A DNA stretch of 64,000 nucleotides from NCBI RefSeq assembly GCF_011764565.1, contig NZ_AP022871.1, positions 1,426,001 through 1,490,000 on the forward strand. The letters are read 5' to 3'. Made by a program: the position numbers and the translations under genes. The notes under the pieces are model-generated. The model worked only from the letters and a program-made list of their open reading frames with translations. It did not search any database and was not told the origin of the DNA. This document shows, piece by piece, positions 29,081 through 36,580 of this stretch; the first letter of the stretch is position 1; the number at the start of each line of letters is the position of its first letter. The DNA comes from Phytohabitans suffuscus. Lineage in GTDB: Bacteria > Actinomycetota > Actinomycetes > Mycobacteriales > Micromonosporaceae.

Positions 29081-30439
29081 TTGACCGTGAATGACGTCCT
29101 GACCGTGCATGGCGGCACTCCGCTGCACGGGCGGATCCGGGTCCGCGGTGCCAAGAACCTCATCTCCAAGGCGATGGTGGCGGCACTGCTGGGCGACGCG
29201 CCGAGCCGGCTGTACGACGTGCCGCGCATCCGCGACGTCGAGGTCGTGCGTGGCCTGCTGGAGCTGCACGGCGTCCGGGTCAGCGACGGCGCCGAAGACG
29301 GCGAGCTGGTCCTCGACCCGGCCAACGTGGCGAGCGCCACCTCCGACGAGATCAACGTGCACGCCGGCTCCAGCCGCATCCCGATCCTGTTCTGCGGGCC
29401 GCTGCTGCACCGCCTCGGCCACGCGTTCATCCCCGACCTGGGCGGCTGCCACATCGGCCCGCGCCCGATCGACTTCCACATCCAGGCGCTGCGCCAGTTC
29501 GGTGCGCTCGTCGACAAGGCGCCCGAGGGTATGCACCTCACCGCGCCGAACGGGCTGCACGGCACCAAGCTCGAGCTGCCGTACCCGAGCGTCGGCGCCA
29601 CCGAGCAGGTGCTGCTGACCGCCGTGATGGCCGAGGGCGTGACCGAACTGCGCAACGCCGCGGTCGAGCCGGAGATCATCGACCTCATCTGCGTGCTGCA
29701 GAAGATGGGCGCGATCATCAAGGTGCACACCGACCGGGTCATCGAGATCCAGGGCGTGCCCCGCCTCGGCGGCTACACCCACCGGCCGATCCCCGACCGC
29801 ATCGAGGCCGCCAGCTGGGCCGCGGCGGCGCTGGCCACCGGCGGCGACATCGAGGTGCTCGGCGCCGAGCAGGTCGACATGATGACGTTCCTCAACGTCT
29901 TCCGCTCGGTCGGCGGGGCGTACGAGGTGACCGACATGCGCCCGCCGCGCGCGGGCTCCCCCGGCCAGGAGGGCAAGATCCGCTTCTGGCACCCGGGCGG
30001 CGAGCTCAAGGCCGTGGCGCTGGAGACCGACGTGCACCCCGGCTTCATGACCGACTGGCAGCAGCCGCTGGTCGTGGCCCTGACCCAGGCGCGCGGGCTC
30101 TCGATCGTGCACGAGACGGTGTACGAGCAGCGGCTGGGCTACACCGAGGCGCTCAACTCGATGGGCGCGACGATCCAGGTCTACCGCGACTGCCTCGGTG
30201 GCACCCCGTGCCGCTTCGGCCGGCGCGACTTCAAGCACTCCGCGGTGATCGCCGGGCCGAGCAAGCTGCACGCCGCCGACCTGGTCATCCCCGACCTGCG
30301 GGCCGGCTTCAGCCACCTGATCGCGGCGCTGGCGGCCGAGGGCACCTCCCGGGTGTACGGCGTAGACCTGATCAACCGGGGCTACGAAGACTTCGAGGCG
30401 AAGCTGGCGGCGCTGGGCGCGCACGCCGAGCGCGCCTGA
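29081..30439 (+). CDS. murA: UDP-N-acetylglucosamine 1-carboxyvinyltransferase family (MurA-type)
   Basis: 452-aa enzyme of the EPSP-synthase fold transferring enolpyruvate from PEP to UDP-GlcNAc, the first committed step of peptidoglycan synthesis. RIRVRGAKNLISKAM has the conserved Lys-Asn; LGGCHIGPRPIDFH carries the active-site Cys at residue 123; ETDVHPGFMTDWQQP and RAGFSHLIAALAAEG match the family. The sequence departs from typical MurA in places (ILFCGPLLHRLG), so it may be one of the second MurA-like copies found in actinobacteria. The start is TTG 29081, preceded by GGAGG at 7 nt. Confidence 0.85.
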   Translation: MTVNDVLTVHGGTPLHGRIRVRGAKNLISKAMVAALLGDAPSRLYDVPRIRDVEVVRGLLELHGVRVSDGAEDGELVLDPANVASATSDEINVHAGSSRIPILFCGPLLHRLGHAFIPDLGGCHIGPRPIDFHIQALRQFGALVDKAPEGMHLTAPNGLHGTKLELPYPSVGATEQVLLTAVMAEGVTELRNAAVEPEIIDLICVLQKMGAIIKVHTDRVIEIQGVPRLGGYTHRPIPDRIEAASWAAAALATGGDIEVLGAEQVDMMTFLNVFRSVGGAYEVTDMRPPRAGSPGQEGKIRFWHPGGELKAVALETDVHPGFMTDWQQPLVVALTQARGLSIVHETVYEQRLGYTEALNSMGATIQVYRDCLGGTPCRFGRRDFKHSAVIAGPSKLHAADLVIPDLRAGFSHLIAALAAEGTSRVYGVDLINRGYEDFEAKLAALGAHAERA

Positions 30440-30446
30440 TCCCCGG

Positions 30447-30452
30447 TACCCT
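30447..30452 (+). promoter_or_regulatory. Candidate -10 box (TACCCT) for leaderless DUF3043 mRNA
   Basis: TACCCT stands 7 nt before GTG 30460 and only 1 nt before the alternative GTG 30454, which favours 30460 as start. Confidence 0.4.
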
Positions 30453-30459
30453 CGTGAGC

Positions 30460-31101
30460 GTGCCGTCACTGTTCCGCCGCAAGTCGACCGATGTCGTCGA
30501 CTCCTCACCCGCCGACGAGGTCTCCCCGTCCGAGGGTGATGAGGTCGAGTCCGCCCGCCCGAGGGGCCACACGCCGAGCAAGAAGGAGCTGGGCGTCGAG
30601 ACGCCCAAGCGCGCCAGCAACAACCGGCGCCGGGCCACCGAGCCCGCGCCCGCCAACCGCCGCGAGGCGTACAAGCGGATGCGGGAGAAGCAGCGGGCCG
30701 AGCGCGCCGAGGCGTCGGCCGGCATGCGGGCCGGTGACGAGCGTTACCTGCTCGCCCGCGACCGCGGCCCCGAGCGGCTGCTGGTGCGCAACATCGTCGA
30801 CGCGCGGCGCACGGTCGGCACGTGGTTCTTCGGCGGCGCGCTGGTCGTGCTGATCGGCTCGTCGGCCGCGATGCCGCCCGCGGTGCGCTTCGTCTCCAAC
30901 ATGCTGTGGGCGGCCCTCGCGCTCGGTGTGGTGGTCGACTCGGTGCTGATCTCCCGCAAGGTCAAGCGCATGGTCCGCGAGCGCTTCCCCAAGACGACCC
31001 AGCGCATGGGCTCGCTCTACCTCTACGCCATCACCCGGTCGATCACCTTCCGCCGGATGCGGATGCCCAAGCCCAAGGTGCAGATCGGCGACGCGGTCTA
31101 G
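30460..31101 (+). CDS. DUF3043 membrane protein
   Basis: 213-aa protein, conserved across actinobacteria, function unknown. The N-terminal half is charged and disordered (MPSLFRRKSTDVVDSS, then THTP-like HTPSKKELGVETPKRAS). A basic helix (NRREAYKRMREKQRAERAEA) and DERYLLARDRGPERLLVRN follow. Two membrane helices (TWFFGGALVVLIGSSAAM and SNMLWAALALGVVVDSVLIS) form a hairpin, ending in a basic C-terminal tail. I chose GTG 30460 because of the TACCCT box; GTG 30454 in the same frame is possible. It is followed after 3 nt by the DUF2461 gene. Confidence 0.85.
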   Translation: MPSLFRRKSTDVVDSSPADEVSPSEGDEVESARPRGHTPSKKELGVETPKRASNNRRRATEPAPANRREAYKRMREKQRAERAEASAGMRAGDERYLLARDRGPERLLVRNIVDARRTVGTWFFGGALVVLIGSSAAMPPAVRFVSNMLWAALALGVVVDSVLISRKVKRMVRERFPKTTQRMGSLYLYAITRSITFRRMRMPKPKVQIGDAV

Positions 31102-31104
31102 GCC

Positions 31105-31752
31105 GTGGCGTTCGCCGGCTTTCCCGCCGAGGCCTTCGCGTTCTACGAAGGGCTCGAGGCCGACAACTCCAGGGCCTACTGGACAGCGCACAAGGACGTG
31201 TACGACACGTGCGTGCGCGGTCCGATGGGCGAGCTCGCGGCGGAGCTGGCGCCGCTGGTGCGCGCCGAGCCGAAGGTCTTCCGGCCGCACCGTGACGTGC
31301 GCTTCTCCAGGGACAAGTCGCCCTACAAGACCCACCAGGGCACGTTCTTCGAGGTGGCCAGCGGCGTCGGCTACTACCTGCACGTCGACGCCGAGGGCCT
31401 GTTTACAGCGGCCGGGTTCTACGCGCACACGCGCGACCAGACGGCACGGTTTCGGGCGGCGGTCGACGCCCCCGCCACCGGCGCCGAGCTGGAGCGGATC
31501 GTGCGGACGCTCACCCGCCACGGCTTCGTGCCCGGCGGCGACCGGGTCAAGACGCGGCCGCGCGGCTGCCCGCCCGACCATCCGCGCCTTGAGCTGATGC
31601 GCCACGAGGCACTGACCGCCGGGCGCCGCCACCCGGCCGGCCCGGAGCTGGAGGGGCGCGCCTTCTTCGACCTCGTGCGCGCGGACTGGCGGCGCCTGCG
31701 CCCGCTCGTCGACTGGGTGGAGACGAACGTCGGCCCGTTCGAGATGGGCTAG
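31105..31752 (+). CDS. DUF2461 domain protein
   Basis: 215-aa protein of the DUF2461/TIGR02453 family, found in many bacteria and fungi, function unknown. Family features: EAFAFYEGLEADNSRAYWT near the start, HRDVRFSRDKSPYKTHQG (the R-F-S-x-D-K-x-P-Y-K motif), and GYYLHVDAEGLFTAAGFY. GTG 31105 begins 3 nt after the DUF3043 stop, so the two are probably co-expressed. The gene converges on the cyclase gene, whose reading frame stays open on the opposite strand across this region. Confidence 0.88.
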   Translation: MAFAGFPAEAFAFYEGLEADNSRAYWTAHKDVYDTCVRGPMGELAAELAPLVRAEPKVFRPHRDVRFSRDKSPYKTHQGTFFEVASGVGYYLHVDAEGLFTAAGFYAHTRDQTARFRAAVDAPATGAELERIVRTLTRHGFVPGGDRVKTRPRGCPPDHPRLELMRHEALTAGRRHPAGPELEGRAFFDLVRADWRRLRPLVDWVETNVGPFEMG

Positions 31753-33657
31753 CGCCCGCCGCGGTGGCCTGCTCGGGCGGCCGGCCGCGCGCTCCGCTCC
31801 CGCTGCGTGCGCCGCTGACCGGCCGCCCGAGGTGGGGGTGACGCCGAAGGGACCCGCGGGCAGCGCCAGCGGGCCGGGCCGGGCGTTGCCGCGCAGCACC
31901 CGGGCCAGGGCCGAGGCGGCCCGCCAGTGCCGCGCCCGGGTGGCCGGCTGGCCCGGCCGGAGCGCGGCCCGCCAGTGGTGCCCGGCCCGCACCGCCCGCG
32001 GCAGGCGTGCGTACACCACCTGGCGCACCGCCGGGTCGGCGAACGCGTACTCCGCGCCGGACCGCCGCACCAGCAGGCCGCCCAGCCGGGTGAGCGCCGC
32101 GCGCACCGCCACCGCTTCTCGCCCCAGCAGGGCGGCGACCGCCTCGACGGAGATCGAGTCGCCGAGGGTCGCGGCGGCGCCGAGCAACGCGCGGTCGCGC
32201 TCGTCCAGCCGGCCGAGGCGGGCGGAGGCGATACCGCGCACCCGCGGGGGCAGCGGTGGCTCGCCGCGCTCCGGAAGGCCGTCCGCGGCGACCGCTCGCG
32301 CGTACTCGGCGGCGTAACCGGGCAGGCCGCCGCAGAGCGGGGCGAGGCGGCCGGCGAGGTGTCGCGGCAGGCCGGCCCGGTCGAGCAGGTGCCGCAGCAG
32401 CCGCCCGGTGTCGGCCGCGGCGAGCGGCTCCAGGACGACGGCCGGCGCTCCATCGCCGTTGCGGTCGGTGACCACGACGGCCAGCGGCAGGGGCCCGAGC
32501 CGCCCGGGAAGCTCGGCCACGAACGCCCGGGTCGCCGGGTCGGCCAGGTGCAGGTCGTCGAGGAGCAGCGCCAGCGGGGCGTGGGCGGCGCCGCGCCGGA
32601 AGACCGCCAGCAGCGCGGCCTCGACGGCCGGGTCGCGGCCCGCGGCCGCCGTGGGCGCCAGCAGCCGGGAGAGCCCGTCCAGGACGGACGCCAGCTCGCC
32701 GGCCGGCACCAGGCCACCGGCCCAGTCGCGGAGCCGGCGGCGCGCGCCGGCGGGTGCGCCGGACTCCTCCACCCGCGCCTGGCGGCGGACGAGATCGGCG
32801 AGCGGCGCGTACCGGCCGCCGCAGGGTGTGCCGTAACCCACCCACCAGCGCGCCCCGGCCGCCGCGAGCGCCTCGCGGGCCAGGCGGGACTTGCCTGCGC
32901 CAGCGGGCCCGGTCACCCGGACGAGTGCCGGCACCCGCTCGCCGAACGCCCGCGCCACCCGATTCACCACAGTGGACAGCTCAGCGCCCCGCCCGACGAG
33001 CGGCACGGCATGGTCGGGCGCGGCCGGCGGCACCGGCGCGACCGCCCGCCAGACGTCGACGGGAGCGGGCTTTCCGGCCGGGGTGATCGCGGGAAGCGGC
33101 GCGTAGCGCACCCACGGCCCGGTGGCGCCGCGCGTGGCGGCGGTGACCACGACGCTGCCCGGCGCGGCGTGGGTCTGCACCCGGGCGGCGGTGTTGACGA
33201 TGTCGCCGCAGACGAGCGCCTGCCCGCCGTCGCGGACCGCGTCGAGGTCGACCACGACCTCACCGGTGGCGACCCCGACCCGCGCCCGCACCGGTGTGCC
33301 GTCGGGCGAGGTGAAGCCGGCGAGCTCGCGCTGCACGTGCAGGCCGGCGAGCACCGCCCGGTACGCGTCGTACTCGTCGGAGTCGGGCGCGCCGAAGACG
33401 ACGAGCACCGCGTCCCCGATGTACTTCTCCACGACGCCCCGCCAGCGGTGCACGGCGCGGGCCACGCGCCGGAAGTACTCGCGCTGGAGGGCGCACACGT
33501 CTTCCGGATCGAGCCGGCCGGCGAGGCTGGTGTACCCGACGAGATCCACGAAGAGCACGCTTACCCAGCGCCGCTCGTCCCGGACGGCGGGAGAGCCGGA
33601 CGCCGGGAGACGGGAGCCCGGGGAGCGGTCACCGGGGGACCACATCATGTGAATCAT
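31753..33657 (-). CDS. Class III adenylate/guanylate cyclase fused to an AAA-type ATPase, C-terminus lost or uncertain
   Basis: Signalling protein with an N-terminal class III cyclase domain: SVLFVDLVGYTS (metal Asp38), EKYIGDAVLVVFG (Lys78, Asp82) and CGDIVNTAAR (Asn155, Arg159) are all present, so it should be active. An AAA/NACHT-like ATPase follows, with P-loop GPAGAGKS at 250-257 and LALLLDDLHLADPAT as Walker B. Homologues continue into several hundred residues of TPR. Here recognisable sequence ends near HWRAASALARVLRG; beyond about 31,860 it is low-complexity, and the frame then stays open antisense to DUF2461 and DUF3043 down to 30505. I therefore place the end at the intergenic boundary; the true end is unknown. 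Confidence 0.7.
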
Positions 33658-33798
33658 GATTGGCCCGGCGCTGTCCCGAATCGAAGGTACCGATGTCCCG
33701 AACCGCGTGGCCGGACGGAGCCAATAACTCGTCGTATCAGAATCGCGGGTCTGGCCTCACCGGCAGCACGGCGTGTGACGTGCCTCCCTGATTCCGGA

Positions 33799-33825
33799 TG
33801 TCACAGCACGGTCGCGGCCACCGTC
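33799..33825 (+). promoter_or_regulatory. ECF41-type promoter of the sigma factor gene
   Basis: TGTCACA (33799-33805), exactly 16 nt, then CGTC (33822-33825): this is the published consensus for ECF41 sigma factors, and it lies directly before a gene encoding one. Predicted transcription would begin at about 33832-33834, at the ATG. Confidence 0.8.
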
Positions 33826-33833
33826 TTGTGATT

Positions 33834-34718
33834 ATGCCCATGGACCGTGCCACCGAGGTGTTCCTGACCCACCGCAATCTGCTCTTCACGGTCGCCTACG
33901 AGATGCTCGGCTCGGCCGCCGACGCCGAGGACGTCCTGCAGGAGACCTGGCTGCGGTGGGCGGGCGTCGACCTCGACACGGTGCGGGACCAGCGCGCGTA
34001 CCTGGTCCAGATCACCACCCGGCAGGCACTCACCCGGCTGCGCACCCTCCGCCGCCGCAAGGAGTCCTACTTCGGCCCCTGGCTGCCCGAACCGCTGCTC
34101 ACCGCGCCCGACGTGGCCGAGGACGTCGAGCTGGCCGACAGCGTCTCGATGGCGATGCTGCTGGTACTGGAGACGCTCACGCCGACCGAACGCGCCGTGT
34201 TCGTGCTGCGCGAGGTCTTCGACGTCGACTACGACGAGATCGCGGAAGCCGTCGAGAAGAGCCCGGCCGCGGTCCGGCAGATCGCCCACCGCGCCCGCGG
34301 CCACGTCGCCGCACGCCGCCCCCGCGGACCCGTGTCCGCGGCGCAGACCCGCGACGCCCTCAGCGCCTTCCAGCGCGCGGTCGAGACCGGCGACCTGCAG
34401 GGCCTGCTCGACATCCTCGCCCCGGACGTCGTCCTCCTCGGCGACGGCGGCGGCGTCAAGCAGGCCGTGCCACGCCCCGTCGCGGGCGCCCACCGGGTGG
34501 CCCGCCTGCTGAGCGTCGGGATGCGCAAGGTCGCCGGCGCGGTCTCGCTGCGGCAGATCCAGGTCAACGGCCACCCGGCGCTGATCCTCCGGCTCAACGG
34601 CGAGATCGACGCCGTCATCGCCGCCCGCATCGACGACGGCCTCATCACCGGCCTCTACGCCGTCCGCAACCCCGAGAAGCTGTCCCGCGTCGAGCGGGAG
34701 ACCCCGGTGAGCCGCTAG
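33834..34718 (+). CDS. sigJ: ECF41-family RNA polymerase sigma factor (SigJ-like)
   Basis: 294-aa sigma factor with a SnoaL-like C-terminal domain. Region 2 is HRNLLFTVAYEMLGSAADAE with DVLQETWLRW; region 4 is LTPTERAVFVLREVFDVDYD with AVRQIAHRAR. The C-terminal extension holds the ECF41 hallmarks DGGG (LLGDGGGVKQAV) and N-P-x-K-L (NPEKLSRV), known to modulate activity without an anti-sigma factor. The start at ATG 33834 is favoured over an earlier ATG (33798), because a perfect ECF41 promoter overlaps that earlier codon. This implies autoregulation and a leaderless mRNA. The COE-type oxidoreductase partner gene often found next to ECF41 is absent. Confidence 0.9.
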   Translation: MPMDRATEVFLTHRNLLFTVAYEMLGSAADAEDVLQETWLRWAGVDLDTVRDQRAYLVQITTRQALTRLRTLRRRKESYFGPWLPEPLLTAPDVAEDVELADSVSMAMLLVLETLTPTERAVFVLREVFDVDYDEIAEAVEKSPAAVRQIAHRARGHVAARRPRGPVSAAQTRDALSAFQRAVETGDLQGLLDILAPDVVLLGDGGGVKQAVPRPVAGAHRVARLLSVGMRKVAGAVSLRQIQVNGHPALILRLNGEIDAVIAARIDDGLITGLYAVRNPEKLSRVERETPVSR

Positions 34719-34760
34719 CCGCCGCCGGGCCCACGACAACCCGGCAAGAAACACATCCGA

Positions 34761-34816
34761 GCTACCGCGATGCCCGCCGTGGCCCAGACCGTTGCTCCCG
34801 CGGCCTCACCCTCCGC
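34761..34816 (+). repeat. 56-bp 3'-end repeat, copy 1
   Basis: Begins GCTACCGCGATGCCC and ends CCTCACCCTCCGC, starting 42 nt after the sigJ stop and in the same orientation as sigJ. The inner stretch GACCGTTGCTCCCGCGGCCT is shared with most other copies. Confidence 0.85.
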
Positions 34817-35049
34817 CGCGCGCGACCTTCCAGGCCGGCGCAGCCGCCCTGGGACCCCGGGCGTGCCGCCTGCGCCGGCGTGCCCGCTCCGAACCTGGGC
34901 GCGCTGGTGCTCCCACGACCACTTCGCCGCCCAGCCCGCCGAGACCTCCGGGGGTCGGAGGTCGTGGTCCCTCCACAGTGGCCTGTGCTGACGGCCGCTA
35001 TCTACCGATTTATCCGCTTCCCGTCGGCACTGGGGGATCGGTCTCAGCG

Positions 35050-35097
35050 GATCGTGGTACGGATCCGCCCCTATGGGGGCCGTTTCATACCACGATC
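35050..35097 (-). repeat. 48-bp hairpin repeat, copy A
   Basis: GATCGTGGTA (35050-35059) and TACCACGATC (35088-35097) pair perfectly, and an inner part (GCCCC/GGGGC) can extend the stem. On the minus strand it is followed by a tail (35019-34993) that is also conserved after copy B. Confidence 0.8.
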
Positions 35098-35780
35098 TAC
35101 AGCCGCGAGCCGCGCGTGCGGTGGCAGGGTTAGTGTCGCCGCCCGAATCCGCCTGGTTTGTTCGCCTTGGTGATCGTGGACGTGGACCTACGCGCGCGAA
35201 CGCTTGCCACGCCGCCTGAAGGATCGGTTGCGGCTGATCGTGGAAATGCTTGCTGCCCCCACGAGTTTCGCCGGTCGCGGCCAGATCCGTTTCGTTCCGC
35301 ACTGGCTGCTGGTGATCGTTCGCCTAGAATCCGCGTCCTGTCCGGTGTATCACGTTGATTTCGGGTGAACGATCACCGCGCCGACCGCCCCTTCGCTGCT
35401 TCCGGCTACGGTTCCGCAGGTCACAGCGATCCGCGAATTCGCCAGCAGCGTCCTACAAGGGCTGTCGACGTCCACGATCGTTCATCGGCGGGCGCAGACC
35501 GGAGGATTTCGCCCCCGTTTCCGCGGCTCCGGCCGCTGGCGGTGGTCGGATCTGTGGTCACGGCCGGCCTGCAGGCGTTGCGGCTTGCCGGCGAACCAGC
35601 GGAAATGGCCATCCCTGCGGGATCGCTGTCGACGGACCCCTATGGGCTCGAAATCGCACGGCGGGCTGGGGTCGTGGGCGGGGCTGGGCGGCTGGGTGGT
35701 CGTGGGAGCATCAGCGCGCCCAGGTTCGCAGGCGCGCCGGCGCGGGCCGCCGGCCCCTGCGTGTCCGGGGAAGGCGCACG

Positions 35781-35836
35781 GCGGAGGGTGAGGCCGCGGG
35801 AGCAACGGTCCGGACCACCGCGGACGTCGCGGTAGC
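35781..35836 (-). repeat. 56-bp 3'-end repeat, copy 2
   Basis: Reverse-strand copy located 25 nt after the stop of the response-regulator gene and in its sense orientation. It is nearly identical to the consensus: GCTACCGCGACGTCCGCGGT at the start on the minus strand. Confidence 0.85.
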
Positions 35837-35861
35837 TCGGGCCGGGTTTTGGAAAAGTGCT

Positions 35862-36509
35862 CTAGCCTTCGATGCCGGCGTCGCGGGCGCGGAGGGCGGC
35901 TTGGACGCGGCTGTCCACGCCGAGCTTTTCGAACACGCCGGTGAGGTAGTTACGCACGGTCTTCTCGTTGAGGCCGAGGGTGCGGCCGATCTCGGCGTTG
36001 GTGGAGCCGCGGACGAGGCCGGCGAGGATCTTGCGTTCCTGCGGGGTGAGCTTGTCGAACGGGGGCGGCAGCTGGGTGGGGGTGCCCTGGAGGGTGGTGA
36101 GCACCTCGGGGCCCACCTTCGGGCCGAGCACCACGCCGCCGTCGGCCACGGTGCGGAGGGCATCGACGATGGTGTCGGGCTCGGTGTCCTTGAGCACGTA
36201 TCCGCGGGCGCCGGCCTTGAGTGCCCGCGCCACCTTGTCCTTGTCGTCGTAGAGCGTGACGATGAGCACCTTGACACCCGGGCAGAGGGAGACGATGCGC
36301 CTGGTCGCCTCGATGCCGTCGCCGTCGGGCAGGTTGATGTCCATGGCCACGACCTGCGCCTTGTGGCTCACCGCCGCGCGCACGGCCTGCTCCACAGTGG
36401 ACGCTTCGGTCACGGTGTCGACCCAGTCCTCGTCTTCGAGCATCGCCCGGAGGCCGCGCCGCACCACGGGGTGGTCGTCGACGATCAGCACCCGGCAACG
36501 TGGCAGCAC
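35862..36509 (-). CDS. NarL/FixJ-family response regulator
   Basis: 215-aa two-component regulator. The receiver has RVLIVDDHPVVRRGLRAM, phospho-Asp in VVAMDINLPDGDG, Thr in VLIVTLYDD and Lys in YVLKDTEP. A proline-containing linker leads to a LuxR-type helix-turn-helix (LTPQERKILAGLVRGSTNAE, TVRNYLTGVFEKLGVDSR). The gene follows the histidine kinase gene on the same strand after 71 bp, so they form a pair. A 56-bp repeat copy lies just after its stop. Confidence 0.9.
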   Translation of the reverse strand: MLPRCRVLIVDDHPVVRRGLRAMLEDEDWVDTVTEASTVEQAVRAAVSHKAQVVAMDINLPDGDGIEATRRIVSLCPGVKVLIVTLYDDKDKVARALKAGARGYVLKDTEPDTIVDALRTVADGGVVLGPKVGPEVLTTLQGTPTQLPPPFDKLTPQERKILAGLVRGSTNAEIGRTLGLNEKTVRNYLTGVFEKLGVDSRVQAALRARDAGIEG

Positions 36510-36580
36510 GTTTCACCTCGGCGTCAAGGACGGCAGTGGCCGCCCGCATGCTATCGCCGGGAAAGCCGGAATGCGTACCC

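Larger units (their letters stand above)
34719..35861. other. 1.1-kb gene-free island between convergent genes
   Basis: No convincing gene: open frames here are short, lack ribosome sites, and show no family motif. The island is bounded by two inverted copies of a 56-bp repeat (34761-34816 and 35781-35836). Similarity between the arms extends further inward, for example GAACCTGGGCGCGCTG near 34891 recurs inverted near 35725, so the arms are about 180 bp. A 48-bp hairpin lies at 35050-35097. The centre (about 35130-35600) is visibly richer in A and T than the genes around it. Confidence 0.7.

Noticed and set aside
34719..35861. Small open frames (for example 35158-35358) as genes
   Set aside because: They lack ribosome sites, cross the repeat arms and show no resemblance to known proteins.
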